Shown: positions 1 to 13,205 of the stretch, piece after piece
Numbering within the stretch: the stretch's first letter is position 1
Layout: each line of letters starts with the position of its first letter
Origin: Canna indica
Taxonomy: Eukaryota; Streptophyta; Magnoliopsida; Zingiberales; Cannaceae
Reading direction: 5' to 3'
Length of the DNA stretch: 64,000 nt
Assembly: GCA_034359265.1 (NCBI GenBank)
Contig: CP136897.1
Location: 21,818,001-21,882,000 of the forward strand
Notes under the pieces: generated by a model
What the model was told of the DNA's origin: nothing
Seen by the model: only the letters and a program-made list of their open reading frames with translations
The model's database searches: none
Position numbers and translations under genes: made by a program

Positions 1-1672
1 TTTATATCATTAATTCAGAAGATATGAGTTTTCCCAGAGACATTCAAAGATGTCACAGTCCGCGCCACCTCCGGCGGGTAGCATTTTACTTATTTACAAA
101 TGTGTCATCTCTCCCAGGTAATATTAATGATTTTATTATTTAAAAAATCTACTTTTAAAATTTTAATTAAATTCAATCTTTTAATTAGTATTAATTACAT
201 TTTCTCTTAATCTAAAATACGTTTGTCATCTCTTAATTTAATTAAATGTGTCATCTCTTTTAATTTGTATTATTTGTCGTTACTAAGAACACTTTTGCGA
301 AGTTTTCCTCTCTTAATTTAATTAAAGTTTTGGCTATTTCTCTCTCCTAATTATATTTTCGTCTATTTTTTTGCTTCTAATAAAAATTTCGGCTATTTGT
401 CTCTCTTGACTCCTAGTTAAATTTTTGGATGATTTAATTTCTCTCTTAGTATTAATATAAATCAATTTCTCTCTCAGAATTAATACTGAAGTCTCTCTTT
501 TAATTAAATTACTAGTTTAATTATCCCTGATGCACGAGTTTTTCGAATAGATGTAATATATATGATATGAAAAATTGGTATAAAAAAATTGAATGAACTC
601 AAGTTGCAAATATAGAATACCTGAACATTAATATATTCATATACATTACATAAATTAGATAAAAGAAAAAATACTAAAAATAATTATCATTTATAATATT
701 TGATTCTATGAAAGTTTTAATTATGAAGTTGGAAATTAATAAATAAAAATTAAACATTAAACAAGACTTAAATAGAGTCTCAAATTTGGAAAGTTGTTCT
801 TATTAATTCTAAATAAACTATGTAATTAAATTGATTTGAACAAATTGGAAATTTTCCAATAATTAATAAGATCCTTAATGAATTGATTTCGAAATTAATA
901 TAAAATTTGAAAATTTGAACATTTGGACATTTGAACATTTGAAAATTAAACATTAAACAAGATTTAAATAGTAAAAAAATTAGAAATTTATTTTTATTAA
1001 TAGAAAATTAAGTATCCTTAACTAAATGGATTTGAACAAATTAAAAAAATTTCAATAATTAATAAGATTCTTAATTAATTGATTTCGAAATTGATATGAA
1101 ATTTGAAATTAAGTTATTAAATTCATAATATTTCTAAATTCAAAAATTTAGAAATTAAACATTAAATATGATTTAAATAGACTCTAAAATTTAGAAATTT
1201 TTACTTATTAATTAAAAAATAAGTATGTTTAGTTAAATGGATTTGAAAAAATTTGGAAATCAATAAAAATTAAAATTCAAAAGTAAGGAAATTAAGCAGG
1301 CATAGCAAAACTAAAATTAAAATTCAAAGTTCTATAAATAAAATTTGAAATTTTATAATCGTAGTCGAAAATTAGAAAATTAATTTTTGTTAAATTGAAA
1401 ATATACGTTTCATTAAATGGATTTGAAAAAAAAATAGAAATTCATAAAATTGAAAATTCGGAATTAAGGATGTTTACATAACAAAAGTTAAAATTCAAAT
1501 TTTAAAAAACAAAATTCTAAATATCATAATTAGAGTCGAAAATAAAATAAATTTGACATGCATAATTAAATAAAATCAGAAATTAAGAAATTAACGGTAA
1601 TTAATTAGAATTTAAATTATCTTTAATTGAAAAATAACCTTAGTTAATTAAATGGATTTGGAGAATTAGAAA

Positions 1673-1719
<47 letters not shown>

Positions 1720-3770
1720 AAGCAATTTTTTTATTTTAATATATATAAATTTTTTTGAGTTTTTAATTAGAGTCAATTTTTTAAAATAAAATTAATGATG
1801 CTTAATTTTTAATTTTTCAAATTCATTTAATTAACTAAGCTTATTTTCCAATTAAGTCAGTTTAAATTTTATTTAATTATTTTTAATTTCTTAATTTTTT
1901 ATTTTATTTAATTATGCATGTCAAATTTCATGTTTCCTAATATTCTACTCTAATTATGAAATTTTGAATTTTAATTTTAAGTTTGATTATGACTAATTGA
2001 ACATACTTAATTTTTAATTTTTAATTTTATTAAATTTTATTTTTTTTCAAATTCATTTATTTAAGCATTCTTAATTCCCATTTAAGAAAAATTAATTTCC
2101 TAATGTTTGACTCTATGAAACTTCGAGTGTAATTTTTGAAATTTTGAAATTTAATTTCAAATTATGTTATTTATTCTTAACTAACATCCTTAATTTTTAA
2201 TTTTATAAATCTCCAATTCTTTAAAAAAAATTCATTTAATTAAGTATACTTGATTTTCTATTAATAAGTATAATTTTCGAAATTTTAGACTCTATTTAAA
2301 TTATATTTAATGTTTAATTTCTAAATTTTCAAATTTATAAATATTATAAAATTAATTACTTAATTTTGAATTTTATATTAATTTCGAAATTAATTAATTA
2401 AGAATCTTATTAAGTATTGAAAAAAAAAATCAATTTATTCAAATTCATTTAGTTAACAATACTTAATTTTTTAAAATTTTCACTCTATATAAAATATATT
2501 TAATGTTTAATTTTCAAAATTTTAAATTTTATATTAATTTTGAAATTAGTTTATTAAGAATATTGTTAATTATTGGAAAAAAAATTATTTGTTCAAATTC
2601 ATTTGATTAAACATACTTAATTTAGAATTAATAAGAATAAATTTTCAAAATTTAGACTCTATTTAAGTGAAACATGATTACTTTCGATTGATTAATTTTC
2701 AACTTCATAATTACATTTTTTAAAGTTTTAATTTTGAATTTTAAGTTTTATTAATTTTGAATTTGTTCAAATTTATTTAATTAAGCATACTTAAATTCCA
2801 ATTAAGAAGAATAGGTTTTTAAATTTTAGACTCTTTCTAAGTCATGTTTAATGTTTAATTTCCTTAATTTTAAATTAAAAAATATTATGAAATTAATTAC
2901 TTAATTTTTGAATTTTATATTAATTTTAAAATTAATTAAAAATCTTATCAATTATTAAAAATTAATTTTAAAGTTTTTCAAATTTTCAATTGTCCATATA
3001 AGATTAGCTCAATGGTTATTAATTATATATTTAGATTTTTTTCTTCTCTTAGTCTTTCCGTTGTTTATTATTTTTTTCTTAGGTTCCCTACTATGTAATC
3101 AATTGGTAACGTTAATATTTTTATTATTATTATATTATTTCCTCACTTTGTTTCTAACATTATTGTATTAATTTTTTAACTGCAGTGCTTTTATAATTTT
3201 GGATTACTGTTTCTTTGTTTTTTGTTATATGTAATTTTGAACTTTTGCAGTATCAAATGTTATGAATGATAATTATTTTTAGTTTTTTTTTCTTTTATCT
3301 AATTTATGTAATATTAATATATATGTTCATGTATTCTATATATACATGCAACTTGAGTTTATTCAATTCTTTATATTATTTTTCATATCATATATATTAT
3401 ATCTATTTGAAAAATTCAGGGTAATTAAACTAGTTACTACTAAGAGAGAGAAATTAATTAGTATGAGTACTAAGAGAGAGAAATTGAGTGATAAATCAGT
3501 CGAAAATTTAATTGGGAGAGATAAATAGGTGAGAATTAAGTTAAGAGAGAATCTTCAGTATTAATACTAAGGGAGAGAAAAATAGTCGAAAATTTGATTA
3601 TGTGTGTGAGGGAGAAATTAATTAGTATTAATACTAAGAGAGAGGGAAATTAAATCAGTCAAAAATTCTATTAGGAGTGAATTAATAGTAAGAGAGAGGA
3701 AAATTAATTTATCCTCGACATAGAAGCTGGAGTAGAAATTAGCCGGAGTATTTCTTCGTGCTTCCCTTCG
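1..3770. repeat. Large imperfect AT-rich foldback (inverted repeat)
   Basis: The two halves are imperfect reverse complements meeting near a (TA)n run at 1679-1713. For example, the stretch near 530-660 reappears inverted near 3290-3420, and that near 840-900 reappears inverted near 2360-2420. Each arm is itself made of degenerate tandem units of roughly 150-200 bp built on phrases such as ATTAAACATTAAACAAG. The right arm is longer by about 500 bp (around 2760-3260). No coding region is visible. The left arm may extend beyond the window. It could be a foldback transposon or an inverted satellite duplication; no clear terminal motif or target duplication is visible. Confidence 0.7.
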
Positions 3771-4165
3771 CCGCCCCCAAAATTAATTATGAGAGAGAGA
3801 GAGGGACGTGGTAATAGAAAATTGTTTGTATAGAATTTTAGTTTAATACTAATTAAAAAGATAATACTAATTAGTAGTAATACTAAATTAAAAATATATT
3901 TTTTTCAGTATTACTACTATGAGAGAGAAATTAAATCAGTCGAAAATTTAATTAGGAGAGAAATAGGTGAAAATTAAGTTAAGAGAGTCCTCAGTATTAA
4001 TACTAAGGGAGAGAAAAATAACCAAAAATTTAATTATGAGAGAGAGAAATTAATTAGTATTAATACTAAGAGATGGAAATTAAATCAACCGAAAATTTAA
4101 TTTGGAGAGTGAATTAATACTAGGAGAGAGGGAGATTAATTTCTGTAGAGGCTAGAGTAAAAATT
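3400..4165. repeat. Direct repeats of a GAGAGA-rich, TTAATACTAA-containing unit
   Basis: A block with GAGAGAAATTAAATCAGTCG, AATTTAATTAGGAGAG and CAGTATTAATACTAAG occurs at about 3430-3770 and again at about 3900-4165 in the same orientation. The first copy pairs with the left foldback arm; the second is an extra duplication. No protein-coding potential is seen. Confidence 0.65.
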
Positions 4166-4188
4166 GGCCAGAGTATTTCTTTGAGGTG

Positions 4189-5945
4189 TTACGTCTCTCC
4201 TAGGGTCTCATTTAAGAAGCAGATATTGCCTAATATGATAACGTAATAAGAAATTAGGATGATATAATAGGATAAAAAATAATCCATAATCATATAAATT
4301 AAAATGCAGCGAAAATCTAAAGTTCAATAACGAAGAACAATTATAATTAAAGCATTCCAAATGAAATGTACATAATAGTAAAGGATTTCATCTAAATAGA
4401 AACAAGCTTCAAAAATGGGTCACAATGCTCCAATACGAGACCTGTACCAGAGCACTATACTAACTCTAACTCTAAAATAACTAGCTCCGAACGTGTCACA
4501 GATGTAGATCTGAGGCAAAAACAAGAGAAGCGTCAGCGGAAGGCCAAGTAGGATTCAACATCAATATGACAAGCACCAAGATAATAACTCAAAATGTCAT
4601 GAACTATAATATACGCAAGTATAACTCTAAAATTAACTCTTTTAGCTCTACATGTATAATGTATTGATGCCACTTGTATGCATTTTAATAGTGAATTAAG
4701 AGCGGTATGGACAAGAGCTCCGTGAGTTTCCCCTTGCACTCTTCCACCCGAGAGTGGTTCTCCCTGTCTGCTCGTACAGGGAGAACGACTCTCCAAGGAT
4801 AGCTCGCGGGCACTATGCAATGCCCCCACGTCGCAGCACATCTATTAAATACTAGTATTTCTTGACCGTAGACTCCCTTAGGTTCATTGGGCCGTAAAGT
4901 GTCCCCGCCCGAAGCACAATGCTAACGGGCCGCAAATAGATCATCATAATCAAAGAGCACTAATGAATGCAACAATATCATGTCAATATTGAAAACACTA
5001 CTATAGCTCATGTCTCTAATGCATAAGAAATGTAGCACAGACCATTGTAACACATATGATAATAACTCTATGAGCACAAACTTAGCACATGACATGTCCA
5101 ATATAATCAACACAATAATGTCGATATGATCATAAATATATCATCTAGATGAGCACTATATGTCATGATCCAAATAATTATGCAAGAAATTCCAAAGGAT
5201 AATACCGAATCAAACACCAATAAATAATAATACAATAAGGAAAAATGTCACATATTGTAGGGTCCACGAGAGTCTATGAGAGGATCTACCGACAATTAAC
5301 AACTTTAAGCTCTAATATCAAAATTCTAATAAAATATACTTAGCACGGAAAATGAAGCACTAAATTCCATATTGTTCGCATGATATAGATATCATTTAGA
5401 AAATCTAACTTCACCGATGAATCCAGAACATCGATTACATGAAAATTCATATATAATATGTCGAAATCCGAGTTACGGAAGCCCCTAAAATTAATTTTCT
5501 AAAAAGAACCTTAATCAACGTATAGGTAAAACATTATAACACATGTATTTTATTTATAGCAGTTTATAACACCGATATAAACTCATAACATATATACTTA
5601 TCTCTATCCTTTATATCAATATCAAAACACTATTACATTAAATATATCATCTATCTTATTCAAAACATGGTTTAAGACTATATATCATTGTTACAATCAA
5701 ATATATCACTATTACAATAATATATAACTGTTACAATCTAAATGTGGAAAAGTTAGGGTTTCCCCTCTTCATGCTTGAGCCAGCGGCGACGGCGGAGGCC
5801 GCCGCCCTCTCCCGCTCCCTCGAGCGGCGATCGTCGCCCGAAGGGTAGGTGGCCAGCTATCTCAACCTATATAGAGACGAAAGAGTTAAATCACAAATAT
5901 TTTAAAAAATCTCAGATTATCACGTCAGCCAAAGTTCAGTACGAA
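4189..5945 (-). mobile_element. Probable solo LTR (Ty3/gypsy-like), minus orientation
   Basis: Read on the minus strand, this stretch has LTR-like organisation: a TATA motif (complement of 5867-5873), a GC-rich leader, a long AT-rich body, blocks of the kind CCCGTTAGCATTGTGCTTCGG, and an end ...GACGTAACA at 4189. No primer-binding site lies beyond 4189, so it would be a solo LTR. The far boundary near the (TA)n tract at 5949-5994 is not defined and no convincing target duplication was found. Open frames at 4533-5113 look like chance. The superfamily call rests on general resemblance to long chromovirus LTRs. Confidence 0.35.

Positions 5946-5948
<3 letters not shown>

Positions 5949-5994
<46 letters not shown>
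5949..5994. repeat. (TA)n microsatellite
   Basis: Uninterrupted TA dinucleotides, about 22 units, next to the probable solo LTR. Similar shorter tracts occur at 14645-14669 and 51707-51727. Confidence 0.95.
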
Positions 5995-5995
<1 letters not shown>

Positions 5996-8290
5996 AAAAT
6001 CTCTCTTATTATTAATTCACTCTCCAAATTATAATGATATCTTTCTTATCTAAAATTAATGATATAATATCATGTTAAGAACAAGTTACTTAATCCATGT
6101 CAAAATTATGAATGTTGTTAATTTTACAAGAGGAAAAGAATTCATCCAACAAATGATCTCATTCATTATTTAGGCGTTCATTAGATGTTCTAAATAATCT
6201 CACAGCAAGTGTGTTGTCTTCGTCTTTTTATAATGCTTGTGATAATTAATTAAATAGTCAAAGAAAAACAAATCTGACTATATTTAAGTGATGAAGTGGT
6301 AATATTAGAAACATGGACAATAGTAAGAAATTAAACCATTAATCAAAATGTCCCAGCCATCCCGGTCTAGTCCAATCCAAAAATTTGAGAAAAATCTCAT
6401 CTCGTTTCAAAATCGGGACGGGACCGAGATGACATTAAAAAATTCGGGATTGTATCGGCCCGGCCCGATTTATGGTATAAGTAATATTAATTAGGATTAA
6501 TTGACTAAAAAATTACAAAGTTTGAAAAAAAATTAAATTCTACCCGTGTTTTCAAAATTATCCTGTAAATGCACATACTTTTTATCCGTTGATGTCATCT
6601 ATCAAATCGTCAAGTGTTGTCTCAAATAAGCTGACGTGGAGGAAAACGATGCTCACGTAGCTAATGGCTTAATACATGGTTGATGAGCCTATCTCTCTCT
6701 CTCTTTCTCTTCTAGGTGACCTCACATTTTGTTCTCTCTCATCTTCTTCCTCCCAATGATCCCACCTTTTTTCCCCTCTCCTTCTCCTACACCTCCACCT
6801 CCGCCGTCGTCGCTGTCTCAACTCCACCGCCCCCAACAACGACACCCCACAAGGATCCATGCTACTCCCACTCCTCCAGCTCACCCAGCCCGCTGTTGCT
6901 CCACATCGGTGGGCTCAGCAGCAACGCCTTCGCCAACTCCACCCACATCTTGGGTGAGTCCAGTTTGAGCTCGTCGTCCCCATCCACTCCAACAATGTCG
7001 GCGCCACCGCGGACGCCGTCCTGCACCGGAGTCACGACGTAATAATATACTTGTGGAGTAGTGGAACTTCATGCGTAATAATATATATTGTGGACATATA
7101 AAGATCATGGGCATGAGTGATGCTTAGTGGGGTTGCACAGTGTTGTTTATGCATTGGTGATATGCATTGATTGTGCATGGAGTATAAAAGAAGAGAGAGT
7201 GTGAGTTGTGATTTTGATCTACTCTCGTGTGCCAAAAAACGGTGTTGCTACTTTGATCAAGGAGAGATTTCATGTTGAGAGACTGTGGATCACGTGTAAC
7301 AAATTCTACAATCTATTCTAAATCAAGTTGGAGATGAGCTGTTGAACTCGCTACAACATAAAGTTCATGTAGAGGACATGACTCTATGGTTGTGACATCG
7401 TAGAGAGGTAGGTGGTTTATAATTTATATTAACAAAGATATTTTGTTATTCTCGGTTCACTTTAGTACAAATAGTAAGATTTTTGGTGTGTAATATCCAG
7501 TATTGTAGCAGTACTTTGTTGATAGTAATTGAGTATTTATCTGGCGAGGGCCCCGTAGGTTAGGTGCTGCTAGCGTATGTGTCTGTGTTTTTATTTATAA
7601 TTGCTTATCACTCTATTTTTAAGTCAGTTCCAGTATCAGTTGCAACACAATATGCAACTAATTCTTAGCAGCAAGTTTTCGTAGAGACGATCTTGACATG
7701 CATGAATAGGCTATTGATGAGATTGAATATTTTATAGTTTAGGAGGAAAAATTAAAGAGAGAATATTTATTGTTTGGGACCTTTTGGGTTGGTTTAGTCA
7801 ATGTAAGTTTCTTTCGTAGGAAAAATATATACAATCCAATTGGGGCCAAGTCATACAATCTTGTCTCCTTGCTCAGATTTCCCTGTTCATGATCAATTTT
7901 TCTTAGCAAAAAGTCATACATTCCCCTCAATGGCTAGGTCAACTCGTTGACTTTCTTGAACTCGTGAGTCGTGACTGTCAATCTAGCTATCATCACTTGT
8001 TCATTCCATTCAGGGATAACCAAACCTCGCTTTATTTATTGAAGATTGCTTCAATGGAATGCAATCAATCAATGGTTGACTTATTTCTTAAAGGCCATCT
8101 AATCTTGGTTGACTTATTCATCCATGACACAAGCATATGAATAAATCCAATCAATGGGACATCAATCTAACGGATCATATCAATGAATCACATAAGGTCG
8201 GATTCATCTGAAATCGAAATTCTATCTTATCTAATCGTTTCTAAGAATTTGTTGGTTGTTGAAATAGACGAGAATGAAATATATAAATAG
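5995..8290. other. Intergenic, no supported gene
   Basis: 6340-6480 holds degenerate cgggacggga/cggcccggcc words typical of the small hAT-like elements elsewhere in the window. 6690-7030 is unusually GC- and proline-codon-rich but has no coherent reading frame that I recognise; it may be a captured gene fragment. 7180-7640 contains a TATA-like TATAAAAG (about 7182) and a layout reminiscent of a copia LTR, without paired ends. The rest is unremarkable AT-rich DNA. Confidence 0.5.
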
Positions 8291-8294
8291 TAGA

Positions 8295-8870
8295 AGTAGT
8301 CAAGGAATAACAAAAGAGGAAATTGAATAATTATTTTTTTTGTTTGGTTGTCATTCTTGAACAAACCGATCAAATAGCTATTTTTTTATTGATTAGCATA
8401 AACAATAAAGACAAAATTACAAATAAATTTTTTTCAATAATATTAAATGTTTTATGTTTATATTAATTTATTTATACCGTGTATATTTTATTCTAATAAT
8501 ATTATAATATTTCACTTGAATTCTAATGATATTATAACAATATAAACTTTTGTTGTTGAATTTTTAAAAATAAAATATTAATTTAAAATATAACAAATAT
8601 AATTATTTAATTGATTAAATACTTTTAATTAAATAGTTTTCAAATAAATATGATATTATTATAACATAATATGTTTAAAATTAATCAAAATTATTTTTAT
8701 ATTCACATTTGTTAAAAATATGATATATATAATATGTTATGTAATTAATATTAATTATAATGAAAAATATTGAAAAATATTACCAAAAATGACTACTATA
8801 ATTTTTTAAATCCAACCAAACAAGATAATAGAAATACATAAGGAATAGTTATTCCTTTTAGGTCTTGTTT
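8295..8870. mobile_element. AT-rich terminal-inverted-repeat element (MITE candidate)
   Basis: AAGGAATAACAAAAG near 8300 is mirrored by an inverted GTTATTCCTTTTAG near 8855, and TTTGTTTGGTTGTC near 8338 by CCAACCAAACAAG near 8812. The inside is almost pure AT. Size and structure fit a MITE. The family is unassigned and the ends are approximate. Confidence 0.4.
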
Positions 8871-9105
8871 GTTTCATGATAGAGTATGGCTTATCATGGT
8901 ATGATATGATTTAATTTTATGTTTCGGAAGGACTTTTATTTATCATTCTTGATCGACTTAGCTAAGACTCCGTTCTCCTCCATAGCTACTATCATCTAAT
9001 CATATCATATCATATCATCCTTCCAAATAAGATAATAATTTTTACGGTATCATACCATATTATACATTACTAAACTATGTTTCACCTCATCCAAACAAGG
9101 CTATC
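8868..9105. mobile_element. Small TIR element (Tourist-like candidate)
   Basis: The left end GGTCTTGTTTGTTT is matched inverted by CAAACAAGGCTATC on the right, and TATGATATGATT inside is mirrored by AATCATATCATATC. It abuts the preceding AT-rich element. No clear target duplication was found. Confidence 0.4.
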
Positions 9106-9391
9106 GTCTATTTCGATAACCAAACATACCCTAAAACATAGATCTACTAAGTATGATCAAGTTATATTCGTGTACTTGTTATTTTAATTTGAGATTGTTG
9201 AATCGAATTACTTTTGAACTTATTTGCGGCTAGTGACGATAGTTTGCATTCAACCAAATAAATTCTTACTTGAATAAACATTTAAGTTATTCAAAATTTA
9301 GTAAAAAAATAGATAAAAGTGGAACCCTATTGCAATAGGCATGTAGTAAACCAGGTTTAGATCAAGCTGTTAGATTTTATACATTATGTTT

Positions 9392-9511
9392 TTTTATAAC
9401 AAAAATAAAAAGTCACAATAGATGATCATAATAGAATTCGAATTTTAAATATCTAGACAACATATAATATGTTGTCATCAACTGTGTTACCCACGATTGG
9501 TTATTTTATGA
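9392..9511 (-). mobile_element. tRNA-derived SINE, degraded
   Basis: On the minus strand it reads from a GTGGGTAACACAGTTGATG-like A-box region through a decayed B box (AAATTCGAATTC) to a GTGACTTTTTATTTTTGTTA tail. It is the same family as copies at 23930-24105 and 53518-53610. ATTATGTTT at 9383-9391 and 9512-9520 is a plausible target duplication. Confidence 0.6.
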
Positions 9512-9520
9512 ATTATGTTT

Positions 9521-10741
9521 GCATAAATCTATTTAGTCTTTTGTATTCCCTAAAATTAAATAATTAGGTCAAGAATGCTATTGCCACAATCCCTAACAAA
9601 CAAAGAAGTGTGAGGGACAGGATGATTGTCTTTCTCACGTCTCTGAGCACACAAAGTACACCCCCCCTCATCATGCAATCACCATGGTCACTTTTAAAGT
9701 CTCACACAGCTGAGAACCGAGCTACCATAGAGAAATGATCGACAAATAAAACAATGAAACTCAAAAAGACAAAAAGATAACACACCATTTATGTGGTTTG
9801 AAATAACGATGTGTTGTCCGTACATCCACGGCCAAAGAATGAGGAGATTTTCAATATTCATCAATTCACAACTACATGGAGAGAAAATCCTAGCCCCCAA
9901 AATACATAATGTCTCACATTTAACTAATTAACTGTGTTTTTTCTCTCCAACTCTATAAATACAAAATAACTCTAAATGGGTCGAGTTATAACATACATAA
10001 CGGGTTGGATAGTTCGTACCTAACGGTCCTCCGCACCGGCTCCATGTTACAAATTCAAGACACATTTAACAAGTACCATGGACCAATCGATTCAATTAAG
10101 TCTGGTCCTAATCATGTTTCGATTCAACTTCAAATCGGTTCGATCATGAATTGGCTAGATCATGCAAAAACTGATGTTTCGATCGACGAATTTTGATTTA
10201 AAATGAGATTCATCAATGATCAATCAAGTCGGGTGGCCTAATTGATTATTTCTATTTTTTAGCATGATTCTTATTTTTACTCATATTAATAGGTACGAAG
10301 ATAGGTAGAGGTAAACTTAGATCACGCCAAGAGAAATAGTTCCAAAGAATCTATATTTACTAGATACAGAGGTTTTTTCTTCTTCTAGCAATTCAATGCT
10401 TTAATTATCATTTGGATCTTCTTTAATTTACTCTGCAATTTTCACCCATACTCACAAAAGCAAGAATAAGAAAGGGGTGGAAAAACTCAAGAAATATTCA
10501 TGGAAAAATTGATTTTAAACATATTTCTGATGTTCAAGAACATAAATTATATATATTTTAAGCCTTTCTTTGGCTTGAATTATTTTCTTTTCTGTGGTTT
10601 GCATGATCAGAGTGAGGTGAGAAGAGGAAGTGTAGAGAGATTGGAGAAGACGAGCTCAAAGTTTGCAATTCGAAAGCAAGGGAAAAGAATTAATGGTTTA
10701 ATCTCAGTTTTTGTGGAGTAAATTGACAAGCAAATTAGGCA
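9521..10741. other. Intergenic, 3' flank of the VQ gene
   Basis: AT-rich, with only short chance open frames. Because the VQ gene is transcribed leftward, its 3' UTR and polyadenylation site must lie immediately below 10742. No other gene or clear repeat is seen. Confidence 0.6.
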
Positions 10742-11404
10742 TCAAGCAGAAGAACCAGCGGCCGAAGCGGATGACATCCTCGGCGAGGTAACAGGAAACA
10801 GCGGCAGCAGCCTCGGCGGCTCGGCCTCCCTCGCCGTGGTCCTCGGCGACGGGTGCAGGTAGAACCCTCTTTCCGCGATGGCCCGGTCCTCGGCTGTCAC
10901 CGCCGGATCCGAATTCTGCTGCTGCGACCGGTTGAAGGGATCGGGGATCAGCGGCGTGACGGGGCTGAGCGCCAGCGAGGGGAAATCCAGCACGCTCGGC
11001 GACAAGATCTCCGGCAGCTGCTGCTGCTTTCGCGGCGGCGAGGAGCCGAGCAGGGTTGGTATGAGAGGTCCGATCATCTTGAGACTCTTGAGGCTGCCGC
11101 GGCGCTCGTAGAGCTTGAAAGTCGGCTTCTTGGGGCCGGCGGGCGCCTTGGCAGCCGGCTTCGTGTTCTTGGCGTGCTTCGCGGTGGTCTCTGCGGAGCC
11201 GGTGAGCATCTGGACGACTTGCTTGAAGGACGAGGTGTCGGCATGGATGAAGGTGGCGGCGGCGCCTGACGGGTTGGCATCCATGAATCTCGGCGTCGAC
11301 TTTGGAGATGGAGCCGCCGCCGCCGCTGCTGTTGGTGTTCCGCCATTGTTGACGCTGTTGCTGGTGGAGTGGGGGTAATTGGACACAGTCGGCTGGTTCT
11401 CCAT
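10742..11404 (-). CDS. VQ-motif protein (VQ4/MVQ-like), 220 aa
   Basis: VQ proteins are plant nuclear cofactors that bind WRKY transcription factors; the VQ4/13/33-like clade includes substrates of the defence MAP kinases MPK3/6. The VQ core FKQVVQMLTG (family signature FxxxVQxLTG) sits at about residue 60 in the context IHADTSSFKQVVQMLTG. It is followed by a KLYERRGSLKSLK block and a C-terminal ERGFYLHPSP block, both shared with this clade. Several SP/TP sites are plausible MAPK targets but that is inference. The gene is intronless, as is common for VQ genes. The frame stays open upstream to 11587, but the ATG at 11404 (MENQPTV...) fits the family N terminus, so the upstream part is taken as 5' UTR. 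Codon use is GC-rich. The 5' flank carries a duplicated about 91-bp block. Confidence 0.88.
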   Translation of the reverse strand: MENQPTVSNYPHSTSNSVNNGGTPTAAAAAAPSPKSTPRFMDANPSGAAATFIHADTSSFKQVVQMLTGSAETTAKHAKNTKPAAKAPAGPKKPTFKLYERRGSLKSLKMIGPLIPTLLGSSPPRKQQQLPEILSPSVLDFPSLALSPVTPLIPDPFNRSQQQNSDPAVTAEDRAIAERGFYLHPSPRTTAREAEPPRLLPLFPVTSPRMSSASAAGSSA

Positions 11405-11572
11405 TGATGGATTCCTCCTCCTCTTCGTCCTCCTCCTTCTGCCTGAGATTGATGGGGGAAGGGGATCAATTATCGAGTCATGGAGACAGGCGGACGGAGG
11501 AAAAGGCCGAGAGACCGCATTGACTTGAGAAACGCTCGGCGGTGCAGTCTGCTGTAATTTATTACCAAGAAA

Positions 11573-11755
11573 ATGGATTTTTTTCACATTTAGTCCTCGG
11601 AAAAATATTTAATCACAGTTGTCTCGGCATGCGTCGAATGTGCGATCGACGGCAGCACTAAGAAATGGAATTTTATTCATATTTAGTCCTCCGAAAGACA
11701 ATTAATCACAGTTGTGTCCGCATGAGTCGAATGTACGATCGACGGTAGCAGTAAC
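11573..11755. repeat. Two tandem about 91-bp units in the VQ gene 5' flank
   Basis: Unit 1 starts near 11573 and unit 2 near 11664. Both run from a TGGA(A)TTTT start through TTTAGTCCTC, TTAATCACAGTTGT and a GTGCGATCGACGG-type end. Identity is high but imperfect. The position overlaps the 5' UTR and proximal promoter of the VQ gene. Confidence 0.8.
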
Positions 11756-13205
11756 ATAAATTTCCTTGACCGGAATCTTTGACTTTTGTTGCCTCTTTTC
11801 TGACTTGGTATTTGGAATTGCAAGATTTGCAAGCGTGAATTCTAATAAAACCAAACCAGATGGGACCCACTGATCCGGCTAATTACAATAATTTCTCCTT
11901 ATTTTTTATATTACTTTAAAAAACTTCTCAAAATTCAGTCAACATTCCTTTTAAATTATGAAAAAAGAAGAAGTGAAATGAGAACAGATCATGGCTGTGC
12001 AAAATGACAAATAAAATAGCAGACGAATGACATTAAGACAAAGATTATTGCCTTGTTTATCAGGCGGCCTGTCGGGCCCGAGCCCTCGGCTTGACCTCTC
12101 TTTTTTTAAAAATCAGGTCTAAATTTATTTTTAAATTTTGTTTTTATCAGACTCATTATAAAATCTATTGAGCCGAATAAATTAGCCTGGCTATCAAGAT
12201 AGTATATATAATATATAATAAATATATAATATTATTAGTTTATTATATATTTACATAATATATAATAAAATATATTTTTTAATTTAATAAAACAATAACT
12301 ATTATTGTTATGAAGTAGGTTTTATAAATATATTTTAAATTTTAACCGACTTTATAAATAGGTCACAGGCCAGATAAACTTATGAACAAACCAGACTCAT
12401 GTCGAAAAAATAACCTATAATAAGCCACATATTAGGCTCAGACCTATTTTTTACTATACATGTCTAACCTGTTAAGGTGAAGGCATGGTCTGATTACACC
12501 CCTAGTAACCACTAAGCTACTAGATAATCCATAATCCAATACAAACTTTTACTAGGTCGGCCCACTAAGAAGATAAAGCTCTCCTAACAATAATTTTCTT
12601 CAAATACCAAAACTACTTGTACCAACCACAGTTGGTATCACATAATTAATGTCTACTTAGGAATCGTAATGATATCGTTAATATATTAATGAATCTGTTG
12701 GACGATTTAATTAAATGAAAATTTGATAAATCGATTCTAAACTATAGACTAATTAATAAATATATCTTAATCTTTTATTTACACCATATTTATCTTAAAC
12801 TTTCGAATTCATGTCAATTATATTATATTGTCAAATGTCCGTCAATATAATTATTATTTGCTGACATGATTGTCTAGTCAACATCAAAAATATATTTTTA
12901 TTAAAGTTTACCACATCAGCAAATGTGATTTTTTTAAAAAAACAACCTCAGTATATGAGAACGCAATACGGAGGAGAAGGGGAAAAAAGTATTTAGAATT
13001 TTTTTACATTAGTATAAGTATATATGTGCTTATATTTGCTCACGTGGCAAACGTTAATTATATATAAAATTTTTGTTGATGTCAATTAGCAATTAACAAT
13101 TACATTAATAAGCATCCGAATGTTTGATATAATTGATATGAATTTAAAAATTTAAAATAAATTAGATATAAATTAAAATATAAAATAGATTTATTAATTA
13201 GTCGA

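Noticed and set aside
4533..5113. Minus-strand frames within the probable solo LTR
   Set aside because: Short, without domains, and inside LTR-like non-coding sequence.
6669..7042. Overlapping Pro/Ser-rich frames in a GC-rich patch
   Set aside because: No frame shows a recognisable family and no splice model closes; possibly a captured fragment but unsupported.
10853..11378. Plus-strand frames opposite the VQ gene
   Set aside because: Antisense shadows of a GC-rich exon; no conserved motif, whereas the minus frame has the VQ core.
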